From positions 62,001-126,000 of the forward strand of contig NZ_JAHRCY010000015.1 in assembly GCF_019083965.1 (NCBI RefSeq): a stretch of 64,000 nt of DNA. The letters run 5' to 3'. Every line of letters begins with the position of its first letter. The stretch's first letter is position 1. Source of the DNA: Catellatospora tritici (GTDB lineage Bacteria > Actinomycetota > Actinomycetes > Mycobacteriales > Micromonosporaceae). Shown one piece after another: positions 44,476 through 52,221 of the stretch. The notes beneath the pieces are model-generated. The model was given only the letters and a program-made list of their open reading frames with translations, made no database searches and had not been told where the DNA came from. A program made the position numbers and the translations under genes.

Positions 44476-46245
44476 TCAGCCGAGGTCGGGTGTGGGGCGG
44501 AACTCCACTTCGGTGACCGGGGCCGCGTCGAGGTCGAGGACGAGAAGCTCGTTGTGGCCGGGGCGCAGCAGGGGCCAGGGGACGTACAGGGTGCGCTGCG
44601 GTCCTTCGGCCAGGTAGCGGCCGAGCAGGTGGCCGTTGACCCAGACGTAGCCTCGGCTGCCGTTGGGGACGGCCAGGTAGGCGTCGGCCGCTTCGGTCAG
44701 GTCGAACCGGCCCCGGTGGAAGACCGGGCCGCCCGAGGGCAGCGCCGGGTCGGCCAGCGGCGCGCGGCCCCACGGCAGCGGCGGCAGTTCGCCCAGCTCG
44801 ACCGGGTACGCCGTGAAGCCGTGCGCGTACTGCTGGCCGTGGCGGACCGCGCCGGTGATGCCCTTGCGCTCGCCGACCCGCGGGCCGTAGTTGACCCGCC
44901 CCATCGACTCCACCAGCAGGTCCAATGTCGCCACCGCGCCGGGCACCTCGACGTCGACCACGTTGTCGGTCTCGGTGAGCACGCCGACGAGGGTGCCGTC
45001 GACGAAGACATGGGCACGGTCGGCGAGGCCGTCGACGGTGACCGGATACTCGCGGCGCGGGCCGGGCAGGGTGGCCCGGTAGAGGGCCAGGCCCTGGGCG
45101 AGGCCGAGGTCTTCGAAGGTCGGCGGCATCGCGGCGGTACGCGGGCCGGGGCTGACCACGTCGAGCACGTCGAACAGGCGCAGCGATCCGGTCAACGCGA
45201 CGGTGCCGCTGCGCACCAGCGGGGGCAGCGGCGGCGGCGCGGGCAGCGGCCCGGTGGCGTAGGGCGCCAACACCTCCCGGAACAGGCGGAACTTCTCGGT
45301 CGCCGCGCCGCGCTCGTCGATGGGGGCGTCGTAGTCGTACGAGGTGACGTCCGGCTGCAGCGGCCCGAGGTGACCGTCGGCGCGGTTGGCCCCGGCCCAG
45401 GTGCCCCAGTTGCTGCCGCCGTGCGCCATGTACACGTTCACCGACGCGCCCGCCTCGACCATGCGCCGCAGCACGTCGGCGGCGTCGGCCGGGTCGCGGG
45501 TGACGTGCCGCGCGCCCCAGTGGTCGAACCAGCCGCACCAGAACTCCATGCAGAACAGGGGGTCGTCGGGGCGGTGGCGGCGCAGCGCCGCGAACGCGCC
45601 CTCGGGGTCGCTGCCGAAGTTCACCGTGGCCAGCACGCCGGGCAGGGTGCCGCCGGTGAGCATGAAGTCCTCGGGCCCGTCGGAGGTGAACAGCGGCACG
45701 TCGACGCCGCGCCGCCGCAGGCCGTCGGCCAGGTGCTCGAGGTACGCGCGGTCGGAGCCGTAGGAGCCGTACTCGTTCTCGACCTGGACCATGAGCACGT
45801 TGCCGCCGCGGGTGGTCTGGTGCGCCGCGACGATCGGGATCAGCCGGTCGAAGAAGGCGTCGACCGCGGCCAGGTAGCGCTCGTCGAGGCAGCGCACCCG
45901 GATGCCGGGCTGTCCGGTGAGCCAGGCGGGCAGGCCGCCGTTCTCCCACTCGGCGCAGATGTACGGCCCCGGCCGCACGATCGCGTCGAGCCCCTCCTCG
46001 GCGGCCTCGGTCAGGAAGCGGGACAGGTCGGCGATGCCGGTGAAGTCGAACTCGCCGGGGCGCGGCTCGTGCAGGTTCCACGCGACGTAGGTCTCGACGC
46101 AGTTGAGCCCCATCGCGCGCAGCATCCGCAGCCGGTGCCGCCACTGCTCGGGACGCACCCGGAAGTAGTGCAGCGCCCCGGACAGCACCTGGTGCGGGCG
46201 CCCGGCACGGACGAAGCCGCCCGGCGCCACCGCGAACTCGACCAT
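44476..46245 (-). CDS. Glycoside hydrolase family 35 beta-galactosidase
   Basis: 589 residues. Family-35 hallmarks: LSGALHYFRVRPEQW (21-35), GLNCVETYVAWNLHEP, RPGPYICAEWENGGLPAWL, MVQVENEYGSYG with the acid/base Glu (~158) and FCMEFWCGWFDHWG with the nucleophile Glu (~234). No signal peptide, so a cytoplasmic enzyme acting on imported galactosides, or related exo-substrates. C-terminal jelly-roll domains are present. ATG 46245 has GGAGGG. A LacI-type operator lies just upstream (46259-46274) and should control it; no LacI gene is in the window. Separate from the ROK operon by 536 bases. Confidence 0.94.
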   Translation of the reverse strand: MVEFAVAPGGFVRAGRPHQVLSGALHYFRVRPEQWRHRLRMLRAMGLNCVETYVAWNLHEPRPGEFDFTGIADLSRFLTEAAEEGLDAIVRPGPYICAEWENGGLPAWLTGQPGIRVRCLDERYLAAVDAFFDRLIPIVAAHQTTRGGNVLMVQVENEYGSYGSDRAYLEHLADGLRRRGVDVPLFTSDGPEDFMLTGGTLPGVLATVNFGSDPEGAFAALRRHRPDDPLFCMEFWCGWFDHWGARHVTRDPADAADVLRRMVEAGASVNVYMAHGGSNWGTWAGANRADGHLGPLQPDVTSYDYDAPIDERGAATEKFRLFREVLAPYATGPLPAPPPLPPLVRSGTVALTGSLRLFDVLDVVSPGPRTAAMPPTFEDLGLAQGLALYRATLPGPRREYPVTVDGLADRAHVFVDGTLVGVLTETDNVVDVEVPGAVATLDLLVESMGRVNYGPRVGERKGITGAVRHGQQYAHGFTAYPVELGELPPLPWGRAPLADPALPSGGPVFHRGRFDLTEAADAYLAVPNGSRGYVWVNGHLLGRYLAEGPQRTLYVPWPLLRPGHNELLVLDLDAAPVTEVEFRPTPDLG

Positions 46246-46258
46246 GGAACCCTCCGCA

Positions 46259-46274
46259 TGGAAAACGTTTACCA
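46259..46274. promoter_or_regulatory. LacI-family operator-like palindrome before the GH35 gene
   Basis: TGGAAAACGTTTACCA is a near-perfect palindrome centred on CG (one mismatched pair), matching the AACGTT-centred operators of LacI/GalR regulators. It overlaps the 5' untranslated region 14-29 bases upstream of the ATG, where repressor would block the promoter. Confidence 0.75.
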
Positions 46275-46294
46275 TCGCGGGAGAGTACACGTGC

Positions 46295-46780
46295 TCAGGC
46301 CCGGTGCATACGCTGCTCCTGCCAGCGCTGCAGGGCGGTGCCCAGCTCGTTCTCCACGAAGCGGAAGAAGTCGCGCATCTGGGCGACCCGTTCCCCCGCC
46401 ACGGTCGCCTCGCCCCCGGCGGCCGCGATGGCCCTGTCGGCCTCGTCGGAGAAGTAGCCGTAGAAGCTGCGCTTGGCGAGGGTCACGCCGTACCAGGGTT
46501 CGGCGGGCAGGCGGTAGAAGTCACGCCGCGAACCCGGCACCGGATCGCGCACGACGAAGCCCAGGTGCATCAGGTACTTGACCGCGCCAGAGATCGCCGC
46601 CGGGCTCACCCCGAGCCGCTCGGCGAGGTCGCCCGCGCTCAACGAGGACTCCTCGGCGCCCATCATGGTCAGCAGCACCCGCGAGGCCATCCGGGGGAAG
46701 CCCATGTCGGCGAGCATCATCGCCATGTGCTCCACCGAGCGGCGCACACCGTCCTCGTCCCGCGTCACGTCGTCGCTCAT
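46295..46780 (-). CDS. GbsR/MarR-type transcriptional regulator
   Basis: 161 residues. A helical N-terminus is followed by a winged HTH (MASRVLLTMMGAEESSLSAGDLAERLGVSPAAISGAVKYLMHLGFV), then FYRLPAEPWYGVTLAKRSF and a helical dimer end (VAQMRDFFRFVENELGTALQRW). The pattern matches actinobacterial GbsR/MarR proteins that often sit beside transporter genes; here none adjoins. Start ATG 46780 or in-frame ATG 46789; neither has a clear ribosome site, so a leaderless or weak start is possible. Ends 50 bases before the GH35 promoter operator, on the same strand. Confidence 0.82.
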   Translation of the reverse strand: MSDDVTRDEDGVRRSVEHMAMMLADMGFPRMASRVLLTMMGAEESSLSAGDLAERLGVSPAAISGAVKYLMHLGFVVRDPVPGSRRDFYRLPAEPWYGVTLAKRSFYGYFSDEADRAIAAAGGEATVAGERVAQMRDFFRFVENELGTALQRWQEQRMHRA

Positions 46781-46876
46781 CGTGAGCATCGTAACAAGGT
46801 TTCGTGTGTTCAAGACTTTGTGAAGATCGAAGTGCCGCCGCCGGGTCGGCGGGCGACGGGCAGGCTCGGGACGCGG

Positions 46877-46910
46877 CGAAGGCCCGGTCCGAGCGGATAC
46901 CGGGCCTTCG
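46877..46910 (-). terminator. Terminator of the small membrane protein gene
   Basis: CGAAGGCCCGGT (46877-46888) and its exact complement (46899-46910) form a 12-bp stem with a ten-base loop, 13 bases past the stop of the leftward gene. Confidence 0.85.
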
Positions 46911-46923
46911 GAGTGGTGGGCGT

Positions 46924-47400
46924 CTACGCGGCTTTGGCCGTGGCCGTGACCGCGCCGACGATCCACCCGGCGAACAGACCGTACGCAGAGCCGCCGGCCG
47001 CGGTCTGGAACGCGCCCACCAGGGTCGGGTTGGCGATGATGAAGGAGGTGAGGAAGGCCGCCAACGCCGACGCGAAGATCAGCGCGGACCAGCCCAGGAA
47101 GAACCCGCCCGCGCCCCCGGTGACGGCCTTCGCGACCACACCGAGAATCAACGCCACGAACAGGATCAGCAGCAGTGCCCGGAGATCGTTGGCCAGCAGT
47201 TGGCGCATCGCCCTGCTGGAGCCGTCGATCGGACCGAACGCCCACTGCGGCCAGGTCAGCACGCGCAGGAACCATCCCCACGCGCTGTCCGGATTGGTGT
47301 GGTTGTGCACCCACTCCACGAAGGGCTGGTTGCCGAATACCAGGACCAGCGCCGCAGTGGCGATGATCCCGAGCGTAGTCACCGTACGTGCTTTCGCCAT
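46924..47400 (-). CDS. Small four-helix membrane protein, paralogue of the 57.4 kb gene
   Basis: 158 residues with four hydrophobic helices (TLGIIATAALVLVFG; ALLLILFVALILGVVAKAV; WSALIFASALAAFLTSFII; AYGLFAGWIVGAVTATA). After helix 1 comes a conserved-looking PDSAWGWFLRVLTWPQWAFG. The same layout and motifs recur in the gene at 57362 (DPNTAGGWFLNLLAWPAWSF and the end IYGLFVGWIVGVATL), so the two are paralogues. No known domain; I cannot name a function. The 5' gap contains an interrupted inverted repeat (47410-47449), perhaps an RNA structure or binding site. ATG 47400; terminator follows. Confidence 0.75.
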   Translation of the reverse strand: MAKARTVTTLGIIATAALVLVFGNQPFVEWVHNHTNPDSAWGWFLRVLTWPQWAFGPIDGSSRAMRQLLANDLRALLLILFVALILGVVAKAVTGGAGGFFLGWSALIFASALAAFLTSFIIANPTLVGAFQTAAGGSAYGLFAGWIVGAVTATAKAA

Positions 47401-47490
47401 GATGAAAACGATAGGCTGCACAACTCGCATATGTCGATGCAGCCATATCATGTCGTTTCCGACGCAACCATACACAACCGGAATGGCGGA

Positions 47491-47506
47491 TCACCGCAAG
47501 CGGTGA
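47491..47506 (-). terminator. Short hairpin after the DM13 gene
   Basis: TCACCGC and GCGGTGA (47491-47497, 47500-47506) form seven pairs with an AA loop, ten bases past the DM13 gene stop. Weak, and no U tract. Confidence 0.45.
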
Positions 47507-47516
47507 CCCCGGATGC

Positions 47517-48098
47517 TCAGGCTTGCAGCGGCGCGGCCGCGAAGGAGACCGAGGAACCCGTGCTCCAGATGGTCACGCTGCGGAAGCTCTTCGGGTCGAC
47601 GCCGCTGGGCACGTCGTAGACCTGGGTGCCGCTGGTGCCCTTGAGCTTGCCCAGGTCCACGTGCTTGCCGTCGGCGAAGATGCGCCCGCCGTCCTTACCC
47701 GGCAGCACCTCCTGGTCGGACAGCCACACCCGCAGGTCCGACCCGCCCGAGGTGGCCAGGTCGCGCAGGATCACCTGGTAGCGCCCGTTGGGCAGCCACA
47801 CCACCTCGACGACGCCCTTGCCGGCGTGCTCCTGCGACACCAGCTCGCCCTGGGCGACGACCACGGCGACCGTCTTGTGCGGGTCCTCAGCCGGCACCAG
47901 CGGCGCGGGCGAATCTGCGGCGCCACCGGGCGCGGGTGTGCCGCTGGCGGCGGCCTCGGACGCGCCGTCGTTCCAGGTGCCGGGGTCGAACAGCTTCGAG
48001 GGCCCGACGAAGTACAAGCCCAGCGCCAGCGCCAGCACCACCACCCCGGCCAGCACCTGGTACACCGGATTGCGCAGCAGCTGCTTCAACCGTCCCAC
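47517..48098 (-). CDS. Membrane-anchored DM13-domain protein
   Basis: 193 residues. An N-terminal signal anchor (YQVLAGVVVLALALGLYFVG) and a ~50-residue low-complexity linker precede a DM13 domain (AQGELVSQEHAGKGVVEVVWLPNGRYQVILRDL ... SGGSDLRVWLSDQ). DM13 domains are proposed electron-transfer or heme-like sensing modules; function in actinomycetes is unknown. Start GTG 48098 has GGAGGG at seven bases; an upstream GTG at 48113 is in frame but sits within that site. Transcribed toward the membrane protein gene, separated by a weak hairpin. Confidence 0.85.
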   Translation of the reverse strand: MGRLKQLLRNPVYQVLAGVVVLALALGLYFVGPSKLFDPGTWNDGASEAAASGTPAPGGAADSPAPLVPAEDPHKTVAVVVAQGELVSQEHAGKGVVEVVWLPNGRYQVILRDLATSGGSDLRVWLSDQEVLPGKDGGRIFADGKHVDLGKLKGTSGTQVYDVPSGVDPKSFRSVTIWSTGSSVSFAAAPLQA

Positions 48099-48233
48099 CC
48101 TGTTTCCCTCCACCCTTCGCGCAAGACGCTATCCCGTGCTCCGGGCACGGCGGATCCCCGCGTTCGCGGATCGTAAGGGTACGGTCGGCGGCGGTCGGGG
48201 GCCACCCGGCTGATCGCGCCGTACGCTCGCGCT

Positions 48234-48935
48234 ATGGCCACCCGTGTGCTTGTCGTCGACGACGACCCGACCGTCAGCGACGTGGTGCGCCGCTACCTGG
48301 AGCACGCCGAGTTCGAGGTGGAGCTGGCCGCCGACGGCCCGGCCGCGCTCGCGGCGTACCAGCGGCACCGGCCCGACCTGGTGATCCTGGACCTGATGCT
48401 GCCCGGCGTGGACGGGCTGGAGGTGTGCCGCCGGATGCGCGCCGACGGCGCGGCGCCCGTGCCGATCATCATGCTGACCGCGCTCGGCGAGGAGACCGAC
48501 CGCGTCCTCGGCCTGGAGTTGGGCGCCGACGACTACGTGACCAAGCCGTTCTCGCCGCGCGAGCTGGTGCTGCGGGCCCGCTCGGTGCTGCGCCGGACCG
48601 CTGCGGCACCGGCTCCGGCGCCCCTGCTCGTCGACGGCGACCTGTGGGTCGACCCGGTCGGGCGCGTCGCGAAGCTGGCCGGTGTGGAACTGGCGCTGAC
48701 GGTACGCGAATTCGACCTGCTCGCCTTCCTGATGTCGCACCCCGGCGTCGCCCTGCGCCGGGAGCGGCTGCTGGAGTCGGTCTGGGGCTGGACCTTCGGC
48801 GACCAGTCCACCGTGACCGTGCACGTACGGCGGCTGCGCGAGAAGATCGAGTCCGACCCGGCCGCGCCCCGGCGTATCCAGACGGTGTGGGGCGTGGGCT
48901 ACCGCTACGAACCGGTCGGGGGCGGCGGTGCGTGA
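48234..48935 (+). CDS. OmpR/PhoB-type response regulator
   Basis: 233 residues. Receiver domain with acidic pocket (VVDDDPTV), phosphoacceptor Asp53 (LVILDLMLPG) and Lys in YVTKPFSPRE, followed by a winged-helix DNA-binding domain (LTVREFDLLAFLMSHPGVALRRERLLESVWGW and TVTVHVRRLREKIE). Overlaps the kinase gene by eight bases, so this is one operon. Regulon unknown; its position next to a DM13 protein and AhpD-like gene may point to envelope or redox stress, but that is only context. Confidence 0.95.
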   Translation: MATRVLVVDDDPTVSDVVRRYLEHAEFEVELAADGPAALAAYQRHRPDLVILDLMLPGVDGLEVCRRMRADGAAPVPIIMLTALGEETDRVLGLELGADDYVTKPFSPRELVLRARSVLRRTAAAPAPAPLLVDGDLWVDPVGRVAKLAGVELALTVREFDLLAFLMSHPGVALRRERLLESVWGWTFGDQSTVTVHVRRLREKIESDPAAPRRIQTVWGVGYRYEPVGGGGA

Positions 48936-49932
48936 CGTACTGCTGATCCTGCTCGCCGCGCTCGGCGGCGCCGCCGTGGTGTGGCTGCCCGGCGCGCTGC
49001 TGCTGCGGCTGCTGCACCGGCGCTCGATCACGCTCAACATCTGCGTGCTGCTCGCGGTGACCGTGCTGGCGATGCTCGCCGGGGTGTTCGCGGTGGCCGG
49101 GGGCATGTTCATCTCCCCGCACGACCTGACCGTGCTGCTGATCGTGGTGCCGCTGTCGGGGCTGGTCAGCCTGGCCATCGGCTGGTGGCTGGGGCGGCGG
49201 CTGGCCCGGTCGGCGATGTGGGCCGAGGACGCCCGCGCGCACGAGCGCCAGGTCGAGGCGAGCCGCCGGGACCTGGTCGCCTGGGTGTCGCACGACCTGC
49301 GTACGCCGCTGGCGGGCATGCGGGCCATGGCCGAGGCGCTGGAGGACGGCGTGGTCAGCGATCCGGCCACCGTCGCCGAGTACCACCGGCGCATCCGCAC
49401 CGGCACCGACCGGATGGCGGCGCTGGTCGACGACCTGTTCGAGCTGTCGCGGATCAACGCCGGGGCGCTGCGGCTGTCCCCGGTGGACGTGCCGCTGGGC
49501 GAGGTGGTCTCCGACGCCGTCGCCGCGGCCGCGCCGCTCGCCGCCGCCCGCCGGGTCCGGCTGGTCACCGAGCCCGGCAACTGGCCGCTGGTCCGCGCCA
49601 GCGAGCCCGAGCTGTCCCGGATCGTGGCGAACCTGCTGCTCAACGCCATCCGCTACACACCGTCGGACGGCACCGTGACCGTCACCGGCGGCCGGGACGC
49701 CAACGGTGGCTGGCTCGCGGTCGCCGACACCTGCGGTGGCATCGCCGACACCGACCTGCCCCGGGTCTTCGATGTGGCGTTCCGGGGCGCGAAGGCGCGG
49801 ACCCCCGCCGGCGACACTGGCGGCGGGGGTCTGGGCCTGGCCATCGTGCGTGGTCTGGTGGAGGCGCACGGAGGCCGCGTCGAGGTTCGAAACGTGGCCG
49901 GGGGCTGCCGGTTCGAGGTCAGGCTGCCCTAG
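48928..49932 (+). CDS. Sensor histidine kinase partner of the response regulator
   Basis: 334 residues. Two or three N-terminal membrane spans (VLLILLAALGGAAVVWLPGALL; ICVLLAVTVLAMLAGVFAVAGG; LTVLLIVVPLSGLVSLAIGWWL) with almost no external sensor, so it may sense within the membrane. His122 is in VSHDLRTPLAG; ATP-binding N, G1 and G2 boxes follow (LLLNAIRYTP, DTCGGIAD, GGGGLGLAIVRGL). No HAMP domain is evident. GTG start overlapping the regulator stop codon region. Phosphorylates the upstream regulator, by proximity. Confidence 0.93.
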   Translation: MRDVLLILLAALGGAAVVWLPGALLLRLLHRRSITLNICVLLAVTVLAMLAGVFAVAGGMFISPHDLTVLLIVVPLSGLVSLAIGWWLGRRLARSAMWAEDARAHERQVEASRRDLVAWVSHDLRTPLAGMRAMAEALEDGVVSDPATVAEYHRRIRTGTDRMAALVDDLFELSRINAGALRLSPVDVPLGEVVSDAVAAAAPLAAARRVRLVTEPGNWPLVRASEPELSRIVANLLLNAIRYTPSDGTVTVTGGRDANGGWLAVADTCGGIADTDLPRVFDVAFRGAKARTPAGDTGGGGLGLAIVRGLVEAHGGRVEVRNVAGGCRFEVRLP

Positions 49933-49964
49933 CCGGGCGGGGTTCGGGACAACCCGCGCCGGGC

Positions 49965-50516
49965 TCACACCACGTTGCCGTACCCCACCTCGACGATGCG
50001 GCGGGCGACCTCGTCGTATCGCGACAGGTCGGTCGGGGCGTAGGTGCCCAGTCCGTCGACATATCGGTTGAACATGCAGAACGCGGCGGCGATCAGGACC
50101 GTGTCGTGGATCTCCAGGTCGGTGGCGCCCTCGGCCTTGGCGGCGTCGATCAGCTCGGAGGTGACCTTTCGGCCGCTGACCTGCACCGCGGCGGCGATGT
50201 GCAGCAGGGCGCGCAGCTTCTCGCCGATCGGGGCGGTGGCGAGGTCGCCGCGGACCTGCCGCACCAGCTCCATCCCCTCGGGCAGCCACGCGGCCGCGAA
50301 CGCCGAGTGCGAGTTGCAGCAGAAGTTGCAGTCGTTGAGACCCGAGACGTACGCGGCGATCAGCTCGCGCTCGCCCTGGGTCAGCGTCGGGTGCGGCGCC
50401 CGCAGCAGCGCCTCGGCCAGCGCGTTGAGCGGCGCCGCCGTCTCGGGGCGGTAGCGCATCGGTCCGCTGATGCCGGGCACCTGGGTCTCGTCTACACCAA
50501 GGTCGATGTGTGCCAT
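49965..50516 (-). CDS. AhpD-like alkylhydroperoxidase / carboxymuconolactone decarboxylase family protein
   Basis: 183 residues with the AhpD core: a CxxC and proximal His in NDCNFCCNSHS (Cys63, Cys66, Cys67, His70), helices on both sides. Peroxidase-related proteins of this length reduce peroxides with thiol donors. A third Cys next to the pair is uncommon. The gene is convergent with the histidine kinase and starts from ATG 50516 with AGGAGAG. It is not adjacent to AhpC, so its partner is unknown; with ohr and the Rieske protein it adds to the redox character of the region. Confidence 0.88.
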   Translation of the reverse strand: MAHIDLGVDETQVPGISGPMRYRPETAAPLNALAEALLRAPHPTLTQGERELIAAYVSGLNDCNFCCNSHSAFAAAWLPEGMELVRQVRGDLATAPIGEKLRALLHIAAAVQVSGRKVTSELIDAAKAEGATDLEIHDTVLIAAAFCMFNRYVDGLGTYAPTDLSRYDEVARRIVEVGYGNVV

Positions 50517-50705
50517 GACTCCACTCTCCTTTGTAGACAGTCGACCCTAACATGCTGCCGTGCCGCCGCCCGCCACGTCTTCTTCGATCGTGCTCTACAC
50601 CGCCCATTTCTTGCCCGATGCGCCTGATCGGCGCCTGAACAGCGGGAACATCGGGGCGCACGGTTGCGTATGGATGGCCGGTGGCCCCGGTGCGACGCTT
50701 TTGCG

Positions 50706-51845
50706 GTGACCGATGCCGATGCGATACGCCATGGGGCACATGCCCGGACCGAGGTGCTGCATGACCGGCTGCGCGAGCTGGTGTCCCTGGAGTCCCCACC
50801 CGGTGACACCGCGCGACTGTCGCGCTGCGCGGACCTGCTGGAGCAGTGGGGCACGGCGATCCTGCGCCGCCCGGCGCGGCGGATCACCGTGGACGGGCTG
50901 CCGCACCTGCTGTGGCCCGCGACCGACCAGCGGGTACTGCTGCTGGGGCACTACGACACGGTGTGGCCGGCCGGGACGGTCGACGAGTGGCCGTACTCGG
51001 TGACCAACGGCATCGCCAGCGGCCCGGGGGTGTGCGACATGAAGGCCGGGATCGTGCAGCAGCTCACCGCGCTGGAGCTGCTCGGCGACACCTCCTCGGT
51101 CGGCCTGCTGCTGACCTGCGACGAGGAGACCGGGTCACCGACGTCGCGCCCGCTGATCGAGGAGCAGGCCGCCCGGTCACGCGCGGTGCTGGTCGGCGAG
51201 CCGAGCACCGAGTCCGGCGCCCTCAAGATCGCCCGCAAGGGCGGCTCGGTGTACCGGATCGCGGTCAAGGGCCGGGCCGCGCACGCCGGAGTCGAGCCGC
51301 ACCGGGGCGTCAACGCCGCGGTCGAACTGGCCCACCAGGTGCTGGCCGTGCAGGCGCTGGCCGCGGACGGGACCAGCGTGACGCCGACCGTGCTCAGCGC
51401 GGGCACCATGACCAACGTGGTCCCCGAGAGCGCGACGCTCGCCGTGGACGTACGCGCCTGGACCGCAGCGGAACTGGACCGGGTCGACCGGATGATCCAC
51501 GCGATCACGCCCCGGCTGGCCGACGCGGTGCTGACGGTCGGCGGCGGCGTCAACCGGTACCCGCTGCAGCCCGAGCTGACCCGGCCGCTGTTCCGGCTGG
51601 CGCAGGAGGCGGCGCGGGCGCTGGGCCAGCCCGAACCGGAGGGCGCCTGGGCGCCGGGCGCCTCGGACGCGAACTTCACCGGCTCGGTGGGCGTGGCCAC
51701 GCTCGACGGCCTGGGCGGCGTCGGCGGCGGCTCGCACAGCCGCGCCGAGTGGGTCGACGTGACCCAACTGGTCCCCCGCACCGCCCTGCTCGCCGCCCTC
51801 ATCGACCGCATCCTCACCGCCCCCACCCGCCACCCCCACCCCTGA
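50706..51845 (+). CDS. M20-family metallopeptidase (carboxypeptidase G2 / ArgE type)
   Basis: 379 residues. Two-zinc M20 motifs: GHYDTVWPAGT with metal His and Asp, GPGVCDMKAGIV (bridging Asp), CDEETGS with the catalytic Glu pair, and the metal Glu in LVGEPS. A dimerisation domain lies between ~175 and ~290 (GRAAHAGVEPHRGVNAA). Removes C-terminal glutamate or acetyl/acyl groups from amino acid conjugates; substrate undefined. GTG 50706 is the start, no strong SD. Followed directly by a long family-A repeat. Confidence 0.9.
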   Translation: MTDADAIRHGAHARTEVLHDRLRELVSLESPPGDTARLSRCADLLEQWGTAILRRPARRITVDGLPHLLWPATDQRVLLLGHYDTVWPAGTVDEWPYSVTNGIASGPGVCDMKAGIVQQLTALELLGDTSSVGLLLTCDEETGSPTSRPLIEEQAARSRAVLVGEPSTESGALKIARKGGSVYRIAVKGRAAHAGVEPHRGVNAAVELAHQVLAVQALAADGTSVTPTVLSAGTMTNVVPESATLAVDVRAWTAAELDRVDRMIHAITPRLADAVLTVGGGVNRYPLQPELTRPLFRLAQEAARALGQPEPEGAWAPGASDANFTGSVGVATLDGLGGVGGGSHSRAEWVDVTQLVPRTALLAALIDRILTAPTRHPHP

Positions 51846-51847
51846 CG

Positions 51848-51932
51848 AAAGGAAGGGCCCCTTCGTCGGCTCGCGTCAGCGAGACGAGCAGATACTCAGC
51901 TTGCTTTCCGTAGCAGAAGGGGGCCCTCCTTC
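51848..51932. repeat. Family-A palindromic repeat, long variant (A6)
   Basis: GGAAGGGCCCCTTC, then GTCGGCTCGCGTCAGCGAGAC (an extra hairpin), then AGCAGAAGGGGGCCCTCC. Same layout as A1 (15591-15674), which differs in the hairpin arms yet keeps their complementarity (TGGCGTCAGCCA versus TCGCGTCAGCGA), a sign of selection for structure or gene conversion. Immediately after the M20 stop. Confidence 0.87.
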
Positions 51933-51991
51933 ACCCGCCGCCTGCCAGCCCGCGCCTCGGGCCCGCCACCCGCCTCGCCTCGCGCCTCGCG

Positions 51992-52052
51992 TTCGCGCAC
52001 TCTCGGGGAAACTGCGCGAATGCGGGCCAAGATTCGCGCAGTTTCCCCGAAA
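51992..52052. repeat. Family-B hairpin repeat (B4)
   Basis: 18-bp perfect inverted repeat: 52003-52020 with 52033-52050, a 12-base loop, containing TCGGGGAAACTGCGCGAA. A partial third arm TTCGCGCAC at 51992 allows an alternative local hairpin. Lies between the M20 and YbdK genes (both +), with A6, in a 376-base gap that must also hold the YbdK promoter. Confidence 0.85.
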
Positions 52053-52221
52053 CTGGCCCCTTCCGAGACCGCGACGCCGCGGCGGCGTGCGACCCACGCG
52101 TCCGTCCAAATTGGCGGCGGGCGGCGCGTTGTGTCGAGCGCGGCCGATGTGCGCGGTTAAGCTCGCGCCGGTCGCGGCGTGTGCCGCCGACTCGGCACCG
52201 CGAGCGGAAGGGCAGCACCGC

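Noticed and set aside
51901..52221. N-terminal extension of the YbdK gene
   Set aside because: It reads through repeats A6 and B4; the family N-terminus begins at 52222 (MGTGSAPRFGVEEEF).
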